This document shows positions 55,262 to 62,301 of a DNA stretch of 64,000 nucleotides, piece after piece. Both the position numbers and the translations under genes were made by a program. Each line of letters starts with the position of its first letter. Position 1 is the stretch's first letter. The DNA comes from Vicinamibacterales bacterium (GTDB lineage Bacteria; Acidobacteriota; Vicinamibacteria; Vicinamibacterales; SCN-69-37), in contig JAURFE010000001.1 of assembly GCA_030827135.1 (NCBI GenBank), positions 556,368-620,367 of the forward strand, written 5' to 3'. The notes under the pieces were generated by a model, which made no database searches, was not told the origin of the DNA, and was given only the letters and a program-made list of their open reading frames with translations.

Positions 55262-55786
55262 CGCCGCCATCGTGGCGGCCTTGTCGGCGAGCTGACCGGC
55301 GAACACCAGATTCCGCACCTTGAGTGCCTCTTCACACTGGCGGATGAATCCCCGGGCGGCGTCGTACTGCGCCTTCGCGCTGGAGCCGAGTGACTGACGG
55401 CTGACCTGCGCGAGGTCGGCTTCCGCCCGGCGCAGTTGTTCGCGAATGCGGCGCTCGAAGTCTGCGGTGTTCGCCGACGTGCTCAGCACGGGAGGTGGCG
55501 GTGCCGCGCCTGCGGGTGGCGGGGTCGCGGGTGGCGGACTTGTCCGCGCCGGCGGCTGGGGGCGAACCGGCGCGTTCGCCGGCGGTGCGGCCACCGCAGG
55601 CGGCTCCGGATCGGGTAGCGTCGGTTGCTCGGGCACCGGCACAATCAGCCGATCCGGCGGCGGTGCCGGGACCAGCATCGGCATATCCGTCGGCATCCGC
55701 ACTTCCGCACGCGCACCACAGGCAACTGTTCCCAGCACCAGGAACAGCACCCATAGTGAACCCTGGACGTTCTTTGGGTCCTTCAT
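55247..55786 (-). CDS. Pro-rich lipoprotein with C-terminal helical domain
   Basis: 179 residues from the ATG at 55786. LWVLFLVLGTVACGARAE is a lipoprotein signal with Cys at residue 24 or so. A Pro/Ala linker of about 75 residues follows (VPEQPTLPDPEPPAVAAPP and similar), long enough to span part of the periplasm. The last 70 residues are helical: ADFERRIREQLRRAEADLAQ, then AKAQYDAARGFIRQCEEALK. This resembles the small helical-hairpin lipoproteins found beside TPR proteins in Acidobacteriota. Function unknown. It overlaps the upstream gene by 4 bases (ATGA). Confidence 0.8.
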   Translation of the reverse strand: MKDPKNVQGSLWVLFLVLGTVACGARAEVRMPTDMPMLVPAPPPDRLIVPVPEQPTLPDPEPPAVAAPPANAPVRPQPPARTSPPPATPPPAGAAPPPPVLSTSANTADFERRIREQLRRAEADLAQVSRQSLGSSAKAQYDAARGFIRQCEEALKVRNLVFAGQLADKAATMAALLKR

Positions 55787-56622
55787 CGCGTCCACCGTTG
55801 TTTGATGGATTCCCATTCGGCGGCGAGAGCGACACGCACCGCGTCGGGGTCGGATGGCGGCGCCGCGTGGCGCGCACGTTCGGGAATGATTGCCGTGCGC
55901 ATCAGGCGATCGAGGTCCGTCTGCATCGTGACGCCGTGACTCCCCGGGGCCACGCGCACCGCCTGAATCCATCCGGCCACGGCCACGGCCCAGGCACGGT
56001 CCAGATCACCGACGCCGCGGCACGCCGCCGCCACCCAGTAGCCGGCGACGAGCGAGGCCGGCGCGCGTGCCGCCTCCCGTTCCGCCCCGGCCAGCAGCCG
56101 GGCGTACCGCCGCTCGCGTTCCCCCTCAGGTGCCAGCTGCGCATGGCGATCGAGTGCTGACGCCCACCAGTCGAACACCCGCTCGCGCCCGCCGGCGTCG
56201 TCGGCATCGACCACCGCCAGGGCGGCCTCGAAGATTTCCGTGGCCGCGCCAAACTGCTCATCGGCAAACAGGAGTTCGGCGGTCGCCAGTCGCAGTTCGT
56301 CGAACTCCCTCCGGCTCAGGCGCGTGGGGTCGACGCCCAGCAGCGCCTGGCGAGCCATCGCAATGTCCGCCACGTCTCCGGTCTGCCGGTATCGCTCCAG
56401 CGAGGCGCGGGCAAAAACGACGGAGGCGGAGTGGGCCATCCACTCCACGGCACGGGCGTCAGCGGCCAGTTTCACCGCCGTATCAATGTCCTTCTGGTTG
56501 TAGGCCTGACGCGCGCGCACCAGCACGTCGGCAGGCGGCGGCACGGCCGATTGCGCGGTCGCCACCTGTGGCGACACCAGCATCAGCCCGATAAGCGCGA
56601 CGGCTGGAGACCCGCGAAACAT
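55783..56622 (-). CDS. Secreted helical-repeat (TPR-like) protein
   Basis: 279 residues from the ATG at 56622, with signal peptide SPAVALIGLMLVSPQVATAQ. The mature part is all-helical with TPR-like pairs: VLVRARQAYNQKDIDTAVKL, LASLERYRQTGDVADIAMAR-type helices, and LLFADEQFGAATEIFEAALA. No catalytic motif is visible. Coupled to the lipoprotein gene downstream, it probably forms a periplasmic complex with it. It is divergent from the VWFA gene with about 110 bases between starts. Confidence 0.78.
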   Translation of the reverse strand: MFRGSPAVALIGLMLVSPQVATAQSAVPPPADVLVRARQAYNQKDIDTAVKLAADARAVEWMAHSASVVFARASLERYRQTGDVADIAMARQALLGVDPTRLSRREFDELRLATAELLFADEQFGAATEIFEAALAVVDADDAGGRERVFDWWASALDRHAQLAPEGERERRYARLLAGAEREAARAPASLVAGYWVAAACRGVGDLDRAWAVAVAGWIQAVRVAPGSHGVTMQTDLDRLMRTAIIPERARHAAPPSDPDAVRVALAAEWESIKQRWTR

Positions 56623-56731
56623 GCCTTCGATCTTACCTTCCGTCGGACGCACGTGCGTAATTCCTACATGGTCAGGACGCCGGACACGGCATTCTGCCCG
56701 GCCAGAGGTTGGCAAGCATCTTGAAGTCTCT

Positions 56732-57610
56732 GTGGCCGTGAGCCGCCTCCGACTCCCCTTCGCGGCCCTTCTGGCCATCGTCGCCACCGCGACGAGCGGG
56801 CTGCTGGCCCAGCAGGCGCCGACGTTCACGTCGAGTACGCGACTGGTGACGGTGGCGGTGTCGGTGATGCGCGGCGGTGAGGTGGTCACGGGACTCACCC
56901 GCGACGACTTTCAGATTCTGTCGAACGGCCAGATCAAGCCCATCGTGCAGTTCACGAGTGAGCCCGGACCGGTGACAACCGCCCTCCTTGTGGATGCCAG
57001 CGGCAGCATGGCCGTGAACCGCGCGATCGGGCCGGCGGTGGCCGGCGTGCAGGACCTGCTCCGGGGGCTCGATGACACGCAGGACCGCGCCGGCATTTTC
57101 ACATTCGAGCGGACCCTGACGATGCGCCATGACTTTGGTCCGATCAGCCCCACGCTGATGGCCACCGTGAGTGACACACACGCGTTTGGATCCACGTCGC
57201 TGTTTGACGCCATCCTGTCGACCAGCCGGGCGCTGGCCGCGGATGGCGCGGCTCGCCGGGCCGTGGTGGTCTACACCGATGGCGTGGATACCAGCAGCGT
57301 GCAGCCGTCAGTGGATGTCAGTGCCCATGTGGCCGCCATTGATGTGCCGGTGTATGTCGTGGCGATCGGCGCCGCGCCGGAGGCCGGACTCGACGCGGTC
57401 GCGCATGACACCGGCGGGCAGTTGTTCACCGTGACGCCTGGCGCGCCGATGCAGAAGGCCCGGACGTCGATCATCACGCAGCTTCGCCAGCACTATCTGC
57501 TGGCGTTCGAACCGGACGTGCGCCCGGGCTGGCATCGCCTGTCCGTGCGCACCCGGCCCAACCACACGGTGCGTGCGCGCGCCGGCTATTCCGTCTCTCC
57601 CCGATCCTGA
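56732..57610 (+). CDS. Secreted VWFA-domain protein, acidobacterial type
   Basis: 292 residues from the GTG at 56732; a GTG two codons later is equally likely, and neither has a good Shine-Dalgarno. The signal peptide is RLPFAALLAIVATATSGLLA. STRLVTVAVSVMRGGEVVTG and LTRDDFQILSNGQ open the family domain. Unlike the larger VWFA protein at 13138, the metal site is intact: LLVDASGSMAVN (DxSxS), with GSTSLFDAI and VVYTDGVDTSS further on. It ends with HYLLAFEPDVRPGWHRL. Likely an extracytoplasmic binding protein. The strong ribosome site of the next gene overlaps its stop. Confidence 0.86.
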   Translation: MAVSRLRLPFAALLAIVATATSGLLAQQAPTFTSSTRLVTVAVSVMRGGEVVTGLTRDDFQILSNGQIKPIVQFTSEPGPVTTALLVDASGSMAVNRAIGPAVAGVQDLLRGLDDTQDRAGIFTFERTLTMRHDFGPISPTLMATVSDTHAFGSTSLFDAILSTSRALAADGAARRAVVVYTDGVDTSSVQPSVDVSAHVAAIDVPVYVVAIGAAPEAGLDAVAHDTGGQLFTVTPGAPMQKARTSIITQLRQHYLLAFEPDVRPGWHRLSVRTRPNHTVRARAGYSVSPRS

Positions 57611-57622
57611 AGGAGGATTCCC

Positions 57623-58309
57623 ATGCGTCGTCTGATTCTTGCATCCACTCTTGTTCTTGCCACCACCACCGCCGGCGCCGCGTGCGCGACCAAGGGCTTC
57701 GTCAACACGAAGGTCGATGCGGTGGACGGCAAGGTCACGGCCCTGACGGGCAGCCTGGAAGAAACCCAGGCGCGCACCAAGCAGAACGAAGGGCGCATCT
57801 CGGAAGTCGACCAGAAGGCCGGTGCGGCGCAGAGCACGGCAACCGGCGCGGCCGCAGCAGCGCAGACGGCCGCCCAGCGCGCGGCTGCCGCGGAAAATGA
57901 AGCCAAGGCCGCCGGCGCAAAGACGGACGAACTCGCGGCCGCGTCGCGTCGCCTGATGTTCACGGTGGTGCTCAGCGAAGACCAGGGCAACTTCAAGTTC
58001 AACGCGGTTGAGCTGCCTGCCGAGGCCAGGAAGCGGATTGATGAGCTCGTGGCGCAGCTGATGTCCGACCCGAAGGGCGCCTACTTCGAGATCGAGGGCC
58101 ACACGGACAACGTCGGTCCGGCGAACATCAACGAACGGATCGGCCTGGAGCGCGCGGATGCGGTGAAGCGGTATCTCTACGAGGCGCACCAGATTCCGCT
58201 CCACAAGATCAACATCATCAGCTTTGGCGAAGAGAAGCCGGCGGCTCCCAACACCACGCGTGAAGGCCGCGCGAAGAATCGTCGCGTGGTGATTCGGGTA
58301 TTGGCGTAA
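57623..58309 (+). CDS. OmpA-family peptidoglycan-binding envelope protein
   Basis: 228 residues. A signal peptide (LILASTLVLATTTAGAACA) may be processed as a lipoprotein at Cys21, though the lipobox is imperfect. Residues 30-110 form an Ala/Gln-rich coiled coil (VDAVDGKVTALTGSLEETQA), as in Lpp-like spacers. The OmpA domain (about 120-228) has YFEIEGHTDNVGPANINERI and RAKNRRVVIRV, with the Asp and Arg that hold diaminopimelate. A textbook AAGGAGG lies 6 bases before the ATG (57610-57616), so expression is probably high. It may follow the VWFA gene in one transcript. Confidence 0.92.
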   Translation: MRRLILASTLVLATTTAGAACATKGFVNTKVDAVDGKVTALTGSLEETQARTKQNEGRISEVDQKAGAAQSTATGAAAAAQTAAQRAAAAENEAKAAGAKTDELAAASRRLMFTVVLSEDQGNFKFNAVELPAEARKRIDELVAQLMSDPKGAYFEIEGHTDNVGPANINERIGLERADAVKRYLYEAHQIPLHKINIISFGEEKPAAPNTTREGRAKNRRVVIRVLA

Positions 58310-58341
58310 CATCAGAGTTGCCCTCTGGGAGGAGGGCGCAC

Positions 58342-58668
58342 ATGGCACGAACACGAGGCAACACCACGATGAACACCGCGGCGACGAAGGTCGGCTCCAT
58401 GCTGGGCCGCATCGCCTCAAAGGTGGATGCGGTCAAGCGGCAGCGCGCGGAGATCGCCGCTGAGCTGGATCATGTGATTCAGGTCGCGCAACGGATGAAG
58501 GTGGACATCGGTGCGGCGGGTCCGGATCTTCGGCGCGCCGGCGGCAAGGTCAGCGCGGCGGTGTCCACGGCGAAGCGCCGGCTGTCTCCCGAAGCGCGCG
58601 AACGCATTGCGAGCGCAGCCCGCAAGCGCTGGGCGGCCTATCGGAAGGCCAAGGCGAAGAAGGCCTAG
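58342..58668 (+). CDS. Small basic protein of unknown function
   Basis: 108 residues from the ATG at 58342, preceded by GGGAGGAGGG. It is helical and Arg/Lys/Ala-rich. The last 30 residues (LSPEARERIASAARKRWAAY, then RKAKAKKA) look like the basic tails of DNA-binding or histone-like proteins. The centre (VDAVKRQRAEIAAELDHVIQ) may be a coiled coil. No known family assigned. It lies 32 bases after the OmpA gene on the same strand. Confidence 0.7.
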   Translation: MARTRGNTTMNTAATKVGSMLGRIASKVDAVKRQRAEIAAELDHVIQVAQRMKVDIGAAGPDLRRAGGKVSAAVSTAKRRLSPEARERIASAARKRWAAYRKAKAKKA

Positions 58669-58708
58669 ACGGTCGGGGGTCCAGAGTCCAGGGTTCGGGT
58701 CCACGGGT
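58669..58708 (+). repeat. Repeat family A, copy 5
   Basis: GGGGGTCCAGAGTCCAGGGT and GGGTCCACGGG follow the stop of the basic protein by a few bases, in its sense orientation, and lead into a hairpin. Confidence 0.75.
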
Positions 58709-58711
58709 ACG

Positions 58712-58739
58712 GAGCAGCCGGGCGTTAGCCCGGCTGTTC
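58712..58739. terminator. 12-bp hairpin holding the stop of the TolB-N-like gene
   Basis: GAGCAGCCGGGC / GCCCGGCTGTTC with loop GTTA is a 12-bp stem with one G-T pair. On the minus strand the loop TAAC begins with the TAA stop of that gene. The GGGCGTTAGCCC core is the reverse complement of the one at 27661-27672. No T-run is seen. Confidence 0.6.
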
Positions 58740-59243
58740 GTCTTTCAGGACGTGCTCGCGGACGGCGCGGACGGTTTCTCGCACCAACGTCTGTTGAAGA
58801 TCCTCGAGCCCCTCGATGTCGGCCGCGCGATTGATTTGCGTCACCCAGACGTGGTGCCCATCACTCAGGCGGATGAGGTGAATGGACAGGCGCAGGCCCG
58901 TTGCGGTGGTTTCGAGTTGGCCGATGAGCGCGAAGCCGGCGCCGGTACTGTCCCGCATGTCGCGGAGTTCACCGAATGTGCGGGGCATCGGCAGCACCCG
59001 CGGCCCGCTGACAATCCCGACCCGGGCGGCGTCAAGTTGCCCGAGGTCTGTGAGCAGGGCCTCGGCCAGGTTGGTGGTGAATGGATCCAGTTCGTCGCGC
59101 CCCGTGTCGTTCTGGATGACGGCCACCACGAGCGACGGGCGGCTGCCCGCGAACCAGAAGGCCGCGCCGGTCAGGAGCAGGGCCACCCCCGCCAGAGCGG
59201 CCAGACCGAGAAGCCGAACGCGCGGCGGCGTGGTAGTATTCAT
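58725..59243 (-). CDS. Membrane-anchored TolB-N/FlgO-like domain protein
   Basis: 172 residues from the ATG at 59243. One membrane helix (LLGLAALAGVALLLTGAAFW) is followed by a periplasmic domain. The domain pattern VVAVIQNDTGRDELDPFTTN, then AEALLTDLG, GAGFALIGQLETTATGLRLS and GHHVWVTQINRA resembles the N-terminal TolB-type module seen in CadC-like and cyclase-associated proteins, which senses or binds peptides or sugars. It stands alone here with no DNA-binding or cyclase partner. The stop lies in a hairpin loop. Confidence 0.65.
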   Translation of the reverse strand: MNTTTPPRVRLLGLAALAGVALLLTGAAFWFAGSRPSLVVAVIQNDTGRDELDPFTTNLAEALLTDLGQLDAARVGIVSGPRVLPMPRTFGELRDMRDSTGAGFALIGQLETTATGLRLSIHLIRLSDGHHVWVTQINRAADIEGLEDLQQTLVRETVRAVREHVLKDEQPG

Positions 59244-59288
59244 GGTCTGGCCCGACGGCAACGGAGGGTCCAGTGTACCCCCCGCCGG

Positions 59289-59364
59289 GCCGGCGTAGCT
59301 CAGTTGGTAGAGCAGCTGATTCGTAATCAGCAGGTCGAAGGTTCGAGTCCTTTCGCCGGCTCCA
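59289..59364 (+). tRNA. tRNA-Thr (anticodon CGU)
   Basis: A full cloverleaf of 76 bases with CCA encoded. Acceptor GCCGGCG pairs with CGCCGGC. The D arm is GCTC..GAGC. The anticodon stem is GCTGA/TCAGC with loop TTCGTAA, giving anticodon CGT, which reads ACG. The T arm is GAAGG-TTCGAGT-CCTTT with one G-T pair. The 24 bases of its 3' end do not recur elsewhere in the window, so no flanking attachment site is seen. Confidence 0.97.
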
Positions 59365-59628
59365 AGAATTACTTAGTAAAAACGCAAAAGATCAGGCCGG
59401 CATGTTCGCGCCAGATTGTCCCGTCTAACACCCGTCTACCACCAGAACAGCAAGAATCGGAGTGGGGGTGAGGCTGAGACTCCTGCCCTGCGTGGCCGAG
59501 CGCGCGAACGCGCACATCTGGGCGAATGCACTCCTAGACGAGAGGCCGCTAACTCTTGATCGCCCCGGGAACCCATCTTCAACTCCCAATCCGGTTCGGT
59601 CAATCAGGGGTGCCGCCCTTATCCCGCT
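59365..59628. other. Gap after tRNA-Thr with nothing recognised
   Basis: 264 bases with lower GC near the tRNA (ACTTAGTAAAAACGC) and no gene, terminator or repeat that I can support. Positions next to a tRNA 3' end are common integration sites, but no integrase fragment or repeated tRNA end is visible. Confidence 0.5.
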
Positions 59629-60114
59629 TCACTTCCGGCGCGCGTATCGGAATTCACAACACGAGGCGCCCTGCATGATGGTCTGCGGGCGGGTCAGCGT
59701 CACGTCCGGCGCAAACCCTTCGACGAGCGCCTCGTCCCGGCTGCAGGACAGCGTCGCGCCCAGATCGGCGATGCCCAGCGCGCGATACATCTCCGCGTAG
59801 CGGCACCGCGTCACATCAAACGACAGCCGATCCTCCGTGGCTTCGTGGACGGTCATGTCCATCGCACCGTCGCGAGTCCAGGGCTCAAGCGTTCCGGCGA
59901 ATCCCACGAGGGACACATCGTCCCTGGCCGCCGCCATCGCCTGGCCCTGAGCACGAGCGATGTCCGCGATCACTGCGCGCACAATCTCGACGACGCGTTC
60001 GCGCCCGAACTGCCTGCCCAGTGCGTCGACGACCGGCGCCAGCACACGGGCCTCGATCTCCCGCCGTCGCAGGATCCCGATCTCATTGAGGCGATCGACG
60101 GATTCGTCTGCCAT
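59629..60114 (-). CDS. L-2-amino-thiazoline-4-carboxylic acid hydrolase-like protein
   Basis: 161 residues from the ATG at 60114; an upstream extension is Arg/Thr-rich and unlikely. The middle is helical (VLAPVVDALGRQFGRERVVE). The C-terminal half carries the recognisable pattern FDVTRCRYAEMYRALGIADL, then GATLSCSRDEALVEGFAP and QTIMQGASCCEFRY, like ATC hydrolase (AtcB-like) family proteins. Those open 2-amino-thiazoline rings in cysteine formation, but most homologues are uncharacterised and may bind ligands through the conserved Cys. Soluble, no neighbours of related function. Assignment is to family, not to substrate. Confidence 0.65.
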   Translation of the reverse strand: MADESVDRLNEIGILRRREIEARVLAPVVDALGRQFGRERVVEIVRAVIADIARAQGQAMAAARDDVSLVGFAGTLEPWTRDGAMDMTVHEATEDRLSFDVTRCRYAEMYRALGIADLGATLSCSRDEALVEGFAPDVTLTRPQTIMQGASCCEFRYARRK

Positions 60115-60175
60115 GCCCCTATTATTGCGCCGGACGGCCCGTGTGGCTGCGACGCGTGGCGTAGGATTGGATCGT

Positions 60176-60367
60176 ATGCGCGTGCTTTTGAACTGCCCGA
60201 AGTGCGGCGCCTCGATTGCCGACGGGGTATCGCGACGCGTTTCACCGGTGACAGCCGGGAATTCCGCAGCCAAACGAACGGTTGGAGCCCTCCGCTCACC
60301 CTTCCGTGACCACCGTGCCTGCGGCTTTGTCGTGCCAGCCCTGGCGCCGGTCGTCCCAGGTGAGTGA
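60176..60367 (+). CDS. Possible small zinc-ribbon ORF or gene fragment
   Basis: 63 residues starting LLNCPKCGASIADG, a plausible half of a zinc ribbon, in a 180-bp gap that otherwise has no gene. After about residue 28 the chain loses protein-like features and runs antisense over the end of the RDD gene. There is no good ribosome-binding site. Either a truncated gene or chance. Confidence 0.25.
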   Translation: MRVLLNCPKCGASIADGVSRRVSPVTAGNSAAKRTVGALRSPFRDHRACGFVVPALAPVVPGE

Positions 60368-60820
60368 CACGTACGTCAGCACCGTGCCGATCCAGCCGAT
60401 CAGCGGGATCAAGCCCAGCAGCCACGGCAGCGCCCAGCGCCCAGTCGCCTTGCCCCAGCCAGGCAGGCCACCGTTGTCGGCGCGCGCCACACGAATGCTC
60501 ACCACCATCTTCCCGACCGTCTGGCCCTTCAACGCGATCATCGTCACCTCGTACGCAATCGAGATGATGACGATCGTCATCATCGCGGCGGCGAACGCGG
60601 TGAACATGCCGATGATGCCGGCGTCAGTGCCGGTGGCGCCCATCGCCAGACCGCTGCCAAACCCGAGCATGGCGACAATCGACGACCCCACCCACAACAC
60701 GCAGAAGTCGATGAGCCGGGCGATGAGCCGTTTGCCGGGTGACGCAAGCGTCCGCACCTGCCCATCGCCCAACGTAACGTGCCCGGTCATCGCCGCCGGC
60801 GCTGAGGAACTCTGATTCAC
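60296..60820 (-). CDS. RDD-family membrane protein
   Basis: 174-residue membrane protein. LASPGKRLIARLIDFCVLWV has the Arg-x4-Asp pattern of RDD proteins. Three or four helices follow (IVAMLGFGSGLAMG, MFTAFAAAMMTIVIISIAYE, WALPWLLGLIPLIGWIGTVL). LKGQTVGKMVVSIRVARAD is the family loop, and WDDRRQGWHDKAAGTVV ends the domain. RDD proteins are often linked to ion or small-molecule transport, but no function can be assigned here. Divergent from cutC across an inverted-repeat element. Confidence 0.85.
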   Translation of the reverse strand: MNQSSSAPAAMTGHVTLGDGQVRTLASPGKRLIARLIDFCVLWVGSSIVAMLGFGSGLAMGATGTDAGIIGMFTAFAAAMMTIVIISIAYEVTMIALKGQTVGKMVVSIRVARADNGGLPGWGKATGRWALPWLLGLIPLIGWIGTVLTYVSLTWDDRRQGWHDKAAGTVVTEG

Positions 60821-60917
60821 ATCCCCCTCCCTGATTGTCCGAGGCGGGTATGTTAGAACAGGACCTGTGAAAGCGCCACTGGACGCTCAGGCGCCCCCGC
60901 GGTCCCGGCGCCGGTTC

Positions 60918-61027
60918 GCAGAGGCGACTCCACTGCGAGCGACGCGGGGGCGTCAGTTTGAAAAACACCCTGGAACACCGTGGAGGGGTGTTTTTCCCGC
61001 GTCGTCGAGCTGGAGAGTCGCCCCTGC
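60918..61027. repeat. Long imperfect inverted repeat with a AAAAACACCC / GGGTGTTTTT core
   Basis: Outer arms of about 32 bp (GCAGAGGCGACTC..GACGCGGG at 60918-60949 and its near-inverse at 60996-61027) enclose inner perfect arms GAAAAACACCC (60960-60970) and GGGTGTTTTTC (60986-60996). The whole may fold into one long hairpin. The inner T-rich arms would act as a bidirectional terminator. It looks like a miniature inverted-repeat element, but no second copy is in the window. Confidence 0.55.
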
Positions 61028-61079
61028 AAACCGGTGACGGGACCGTGCACAGAGACGAATCGACAAGTATGATCGCGCC

Positions 61080-61739
61080 GTGACCACGCGCGCCTCCCTC
61101 TTTATTGAAGCCGCCGTCGAATCCATCGGTGGCGTGATCGCCGCCGAGGCCGAAGGCGTCGACCGCATCGAGTTGTGCGGCTTGCTGCACGACGGCGCGG
61201 TGACGCCGTCGATCGGATTGATCGGGCGCGCACTGGCGCTGGTGAAGACGCCCATCCATGTCTTCATCCGGCCCCGGGTGGGCGATTTTGTGTATGACCG
61301 CCACGACGTGGCGGTGATGCTGGCCGACATCGACGCGGCGAAGACCGCCGGCGCGCCGGGCGTGGTGTTCGGGGCGTTGACGACAGATGGCGAGATCGAT
61401 CACACGCTGATGGCGGAACTGATCGCCGCCGCCCGACCGATGACCGTCGGCTTCCACCGCGCGTTTGATCAGGTGCGCGATCAATCCGACGGCCTCGACA
61501 CCCTGATCGCGCTTGGCGTCTCGGTGGTACTGACGGGCGGAGGTCCCGGGACTGCGCTGGACGGCGCCGCGCAGTTACGCCGGCTCGTGGATCAGGCCGC
61601 CGGCCGAATCGACATTCTGGCCGGCGGCGCAATCACGAAGCACAACGTTGCGGACTTACTCAAGCGGAGCGGCGTGCAACAGGTGCACGGAAAAGCCTTC
61701 ACCGGGCTGCGGGCCGCCATCCGCCCCCCCGCCCAGTAG
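61080..61739 (+). CDS. cutC: CutC-family protein (TIM-barrel, copper homeostasis-like)
   Basis: 219-residue TIM barrel beginning LFIEAAVESIGGVIAAEAEG, then VDRIELCGLLHDGAVTPSIG, the CutC hallmark. IHVFIRPRVGDFVYD, MTVGFHRAFDQVRD and VVLTGGGPGTALDGAAQL are also typical. The family was named for copper tolerance in E. coli, but its biochemical role is unclear. The start is GTG at 61080. The last residues RPPAQ and the TAG stop come from the first copy of a 16-bp tandem repeat. Confidence 0.92.
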   Translation: MTTRASLFIEAAVESIGGVIAAEAEGVDRIELCGLLHDGAVTPSIGLIGRALALVKTPIHVFIRPRVGDFVYDRHDVAVMLADIDAAKTAGAPGVVFGALTTDGEIDHTLMAELIAAARPMTVGFHRAFDQVRDQSDGLDTLIALGVSVVLTGGGPGTALDGAAQLRRLVDQAAGRIDILAGGAITKHNVADLLKRSGVQQVHGKAFTGLRAAIRPPAQ

Positions 61740-61800
61740 CCCACCCGCCCAGTAGCCCATCCGCCCAGTAGCCCATCCGCCCAGTAGCCCACCCGCCCAA
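61722..61800. repeat. Repeat family E: 16-bp tandem repeat CCGCCCAGTAGCCCAT, about 4.5 copies
   Basis: Copies at 61729, 61745, 61761, 61777 and a half copy at 61793 differ only in the last base (C or T). The array spans the whole gap between the convergent cutC and small secreted-protein genes. It contains the cutC TAG and ends next to the other stop. Units contain TAG in one frame. Confidence 0.92.
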
Positions 61801-62187
61801 CTACTTGGTGCGTCCGACGTCCACCTTGGCGGTCATCGACTGTCCGTCCATCGACGCGGCGGCGTCACCCTTGAGGCGACCGTCCACGAGCGTCAGGGTG
61901 AACTTGATCACCGGCCCATCCGCCATCACGTCAAAGGTCACCTTGGTGCCGTCCACCTTGCCGTTTTCGATGGTCCACTGCTGGTGGGCGTTCGGCCCCA
62001 CCGTGCCGGTGAGCACAGCCCCCTTCTGAGTCAACGTCATCTCGGCGACATCATCACGCTGTTCCCCATTGAAGGTCATGATGAAGGTGCCATTCCACTT
62101 GCCTGTCAGGTCCTGGGCAGGGGCAGCATGAAGCGTCGGAATGGCAAGCAGAAGAGCGAACACACACAGCAGAACACGTCGGGTCAT
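61801..62187 (-). CDS. Small secreted protein, unknown function
   Basis: 128 residues from the ATG at 62187, with TCTGGAG 6 bases upstream. Signal peptide RRVLLCVFALLLAIPTLHA. The mature protein is beta-rich with the pattern DLTGKWNGTFIMTFNGEQ, LTQKGAVLTGTVG, IENGKVDGTKVTFDV and VDGRLKGDAAASMDGQ, a small beta-barrel or sandwich common in Acidobacteriota secretomes. No catalytic residues stand out. An in-frame extension of 22 codons upstream lacks a signal-like start. Confidence 0.78.
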   Translation of the reverse strand: MTRRVLLCVFALLLAIPTLHAAPAQDLTGKWNGTFIMTFNGEQRDDVAEMTLTQKGAVLTGTVGPNAHQQWTIENGKVDGTKVTFDVMADGPVIKFTLTLVDGRLKGDAAASMDGQSMTAKVDVGRTK

Positions 62188-62248
62188 CGGAATCTCCAGA
62201 AGAGGGCGAAGCGCGCGAAAGCCTACCACCAATACGTCAGACGCCGGC

Positions 62249-62301
62249 TTCAAGGTCCCTGGACTTCTGGACTCCTGGACTCCTGGACCCCTGGACTACA
62301 G
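62249..62301 (-). repeat. Repeat family A, copy 6 (after the PHP-domain gene)
   Basis: On the minus strand the PHP stop TAG is followed by CTGTAGTCCAGGGGTCCAGG and more AGTCCAGGAGTCC units. The first bases (TAGCTG-AG-TCCAGG) closely match those after the Hsp20 stop at 41855. Confidence 0.85.

Noticed and set aside
59365-59628. Integrated element next to tRNA-Thr
   Set aside because: No integrase, no second copy of the tRNA 3' end, and chromosomal genes resume after 264 bases.
61722-61800. CRISPR array
   Set aside because: The units are adjacent 16-bp copies with no unique spacers and no cas genes nearby.
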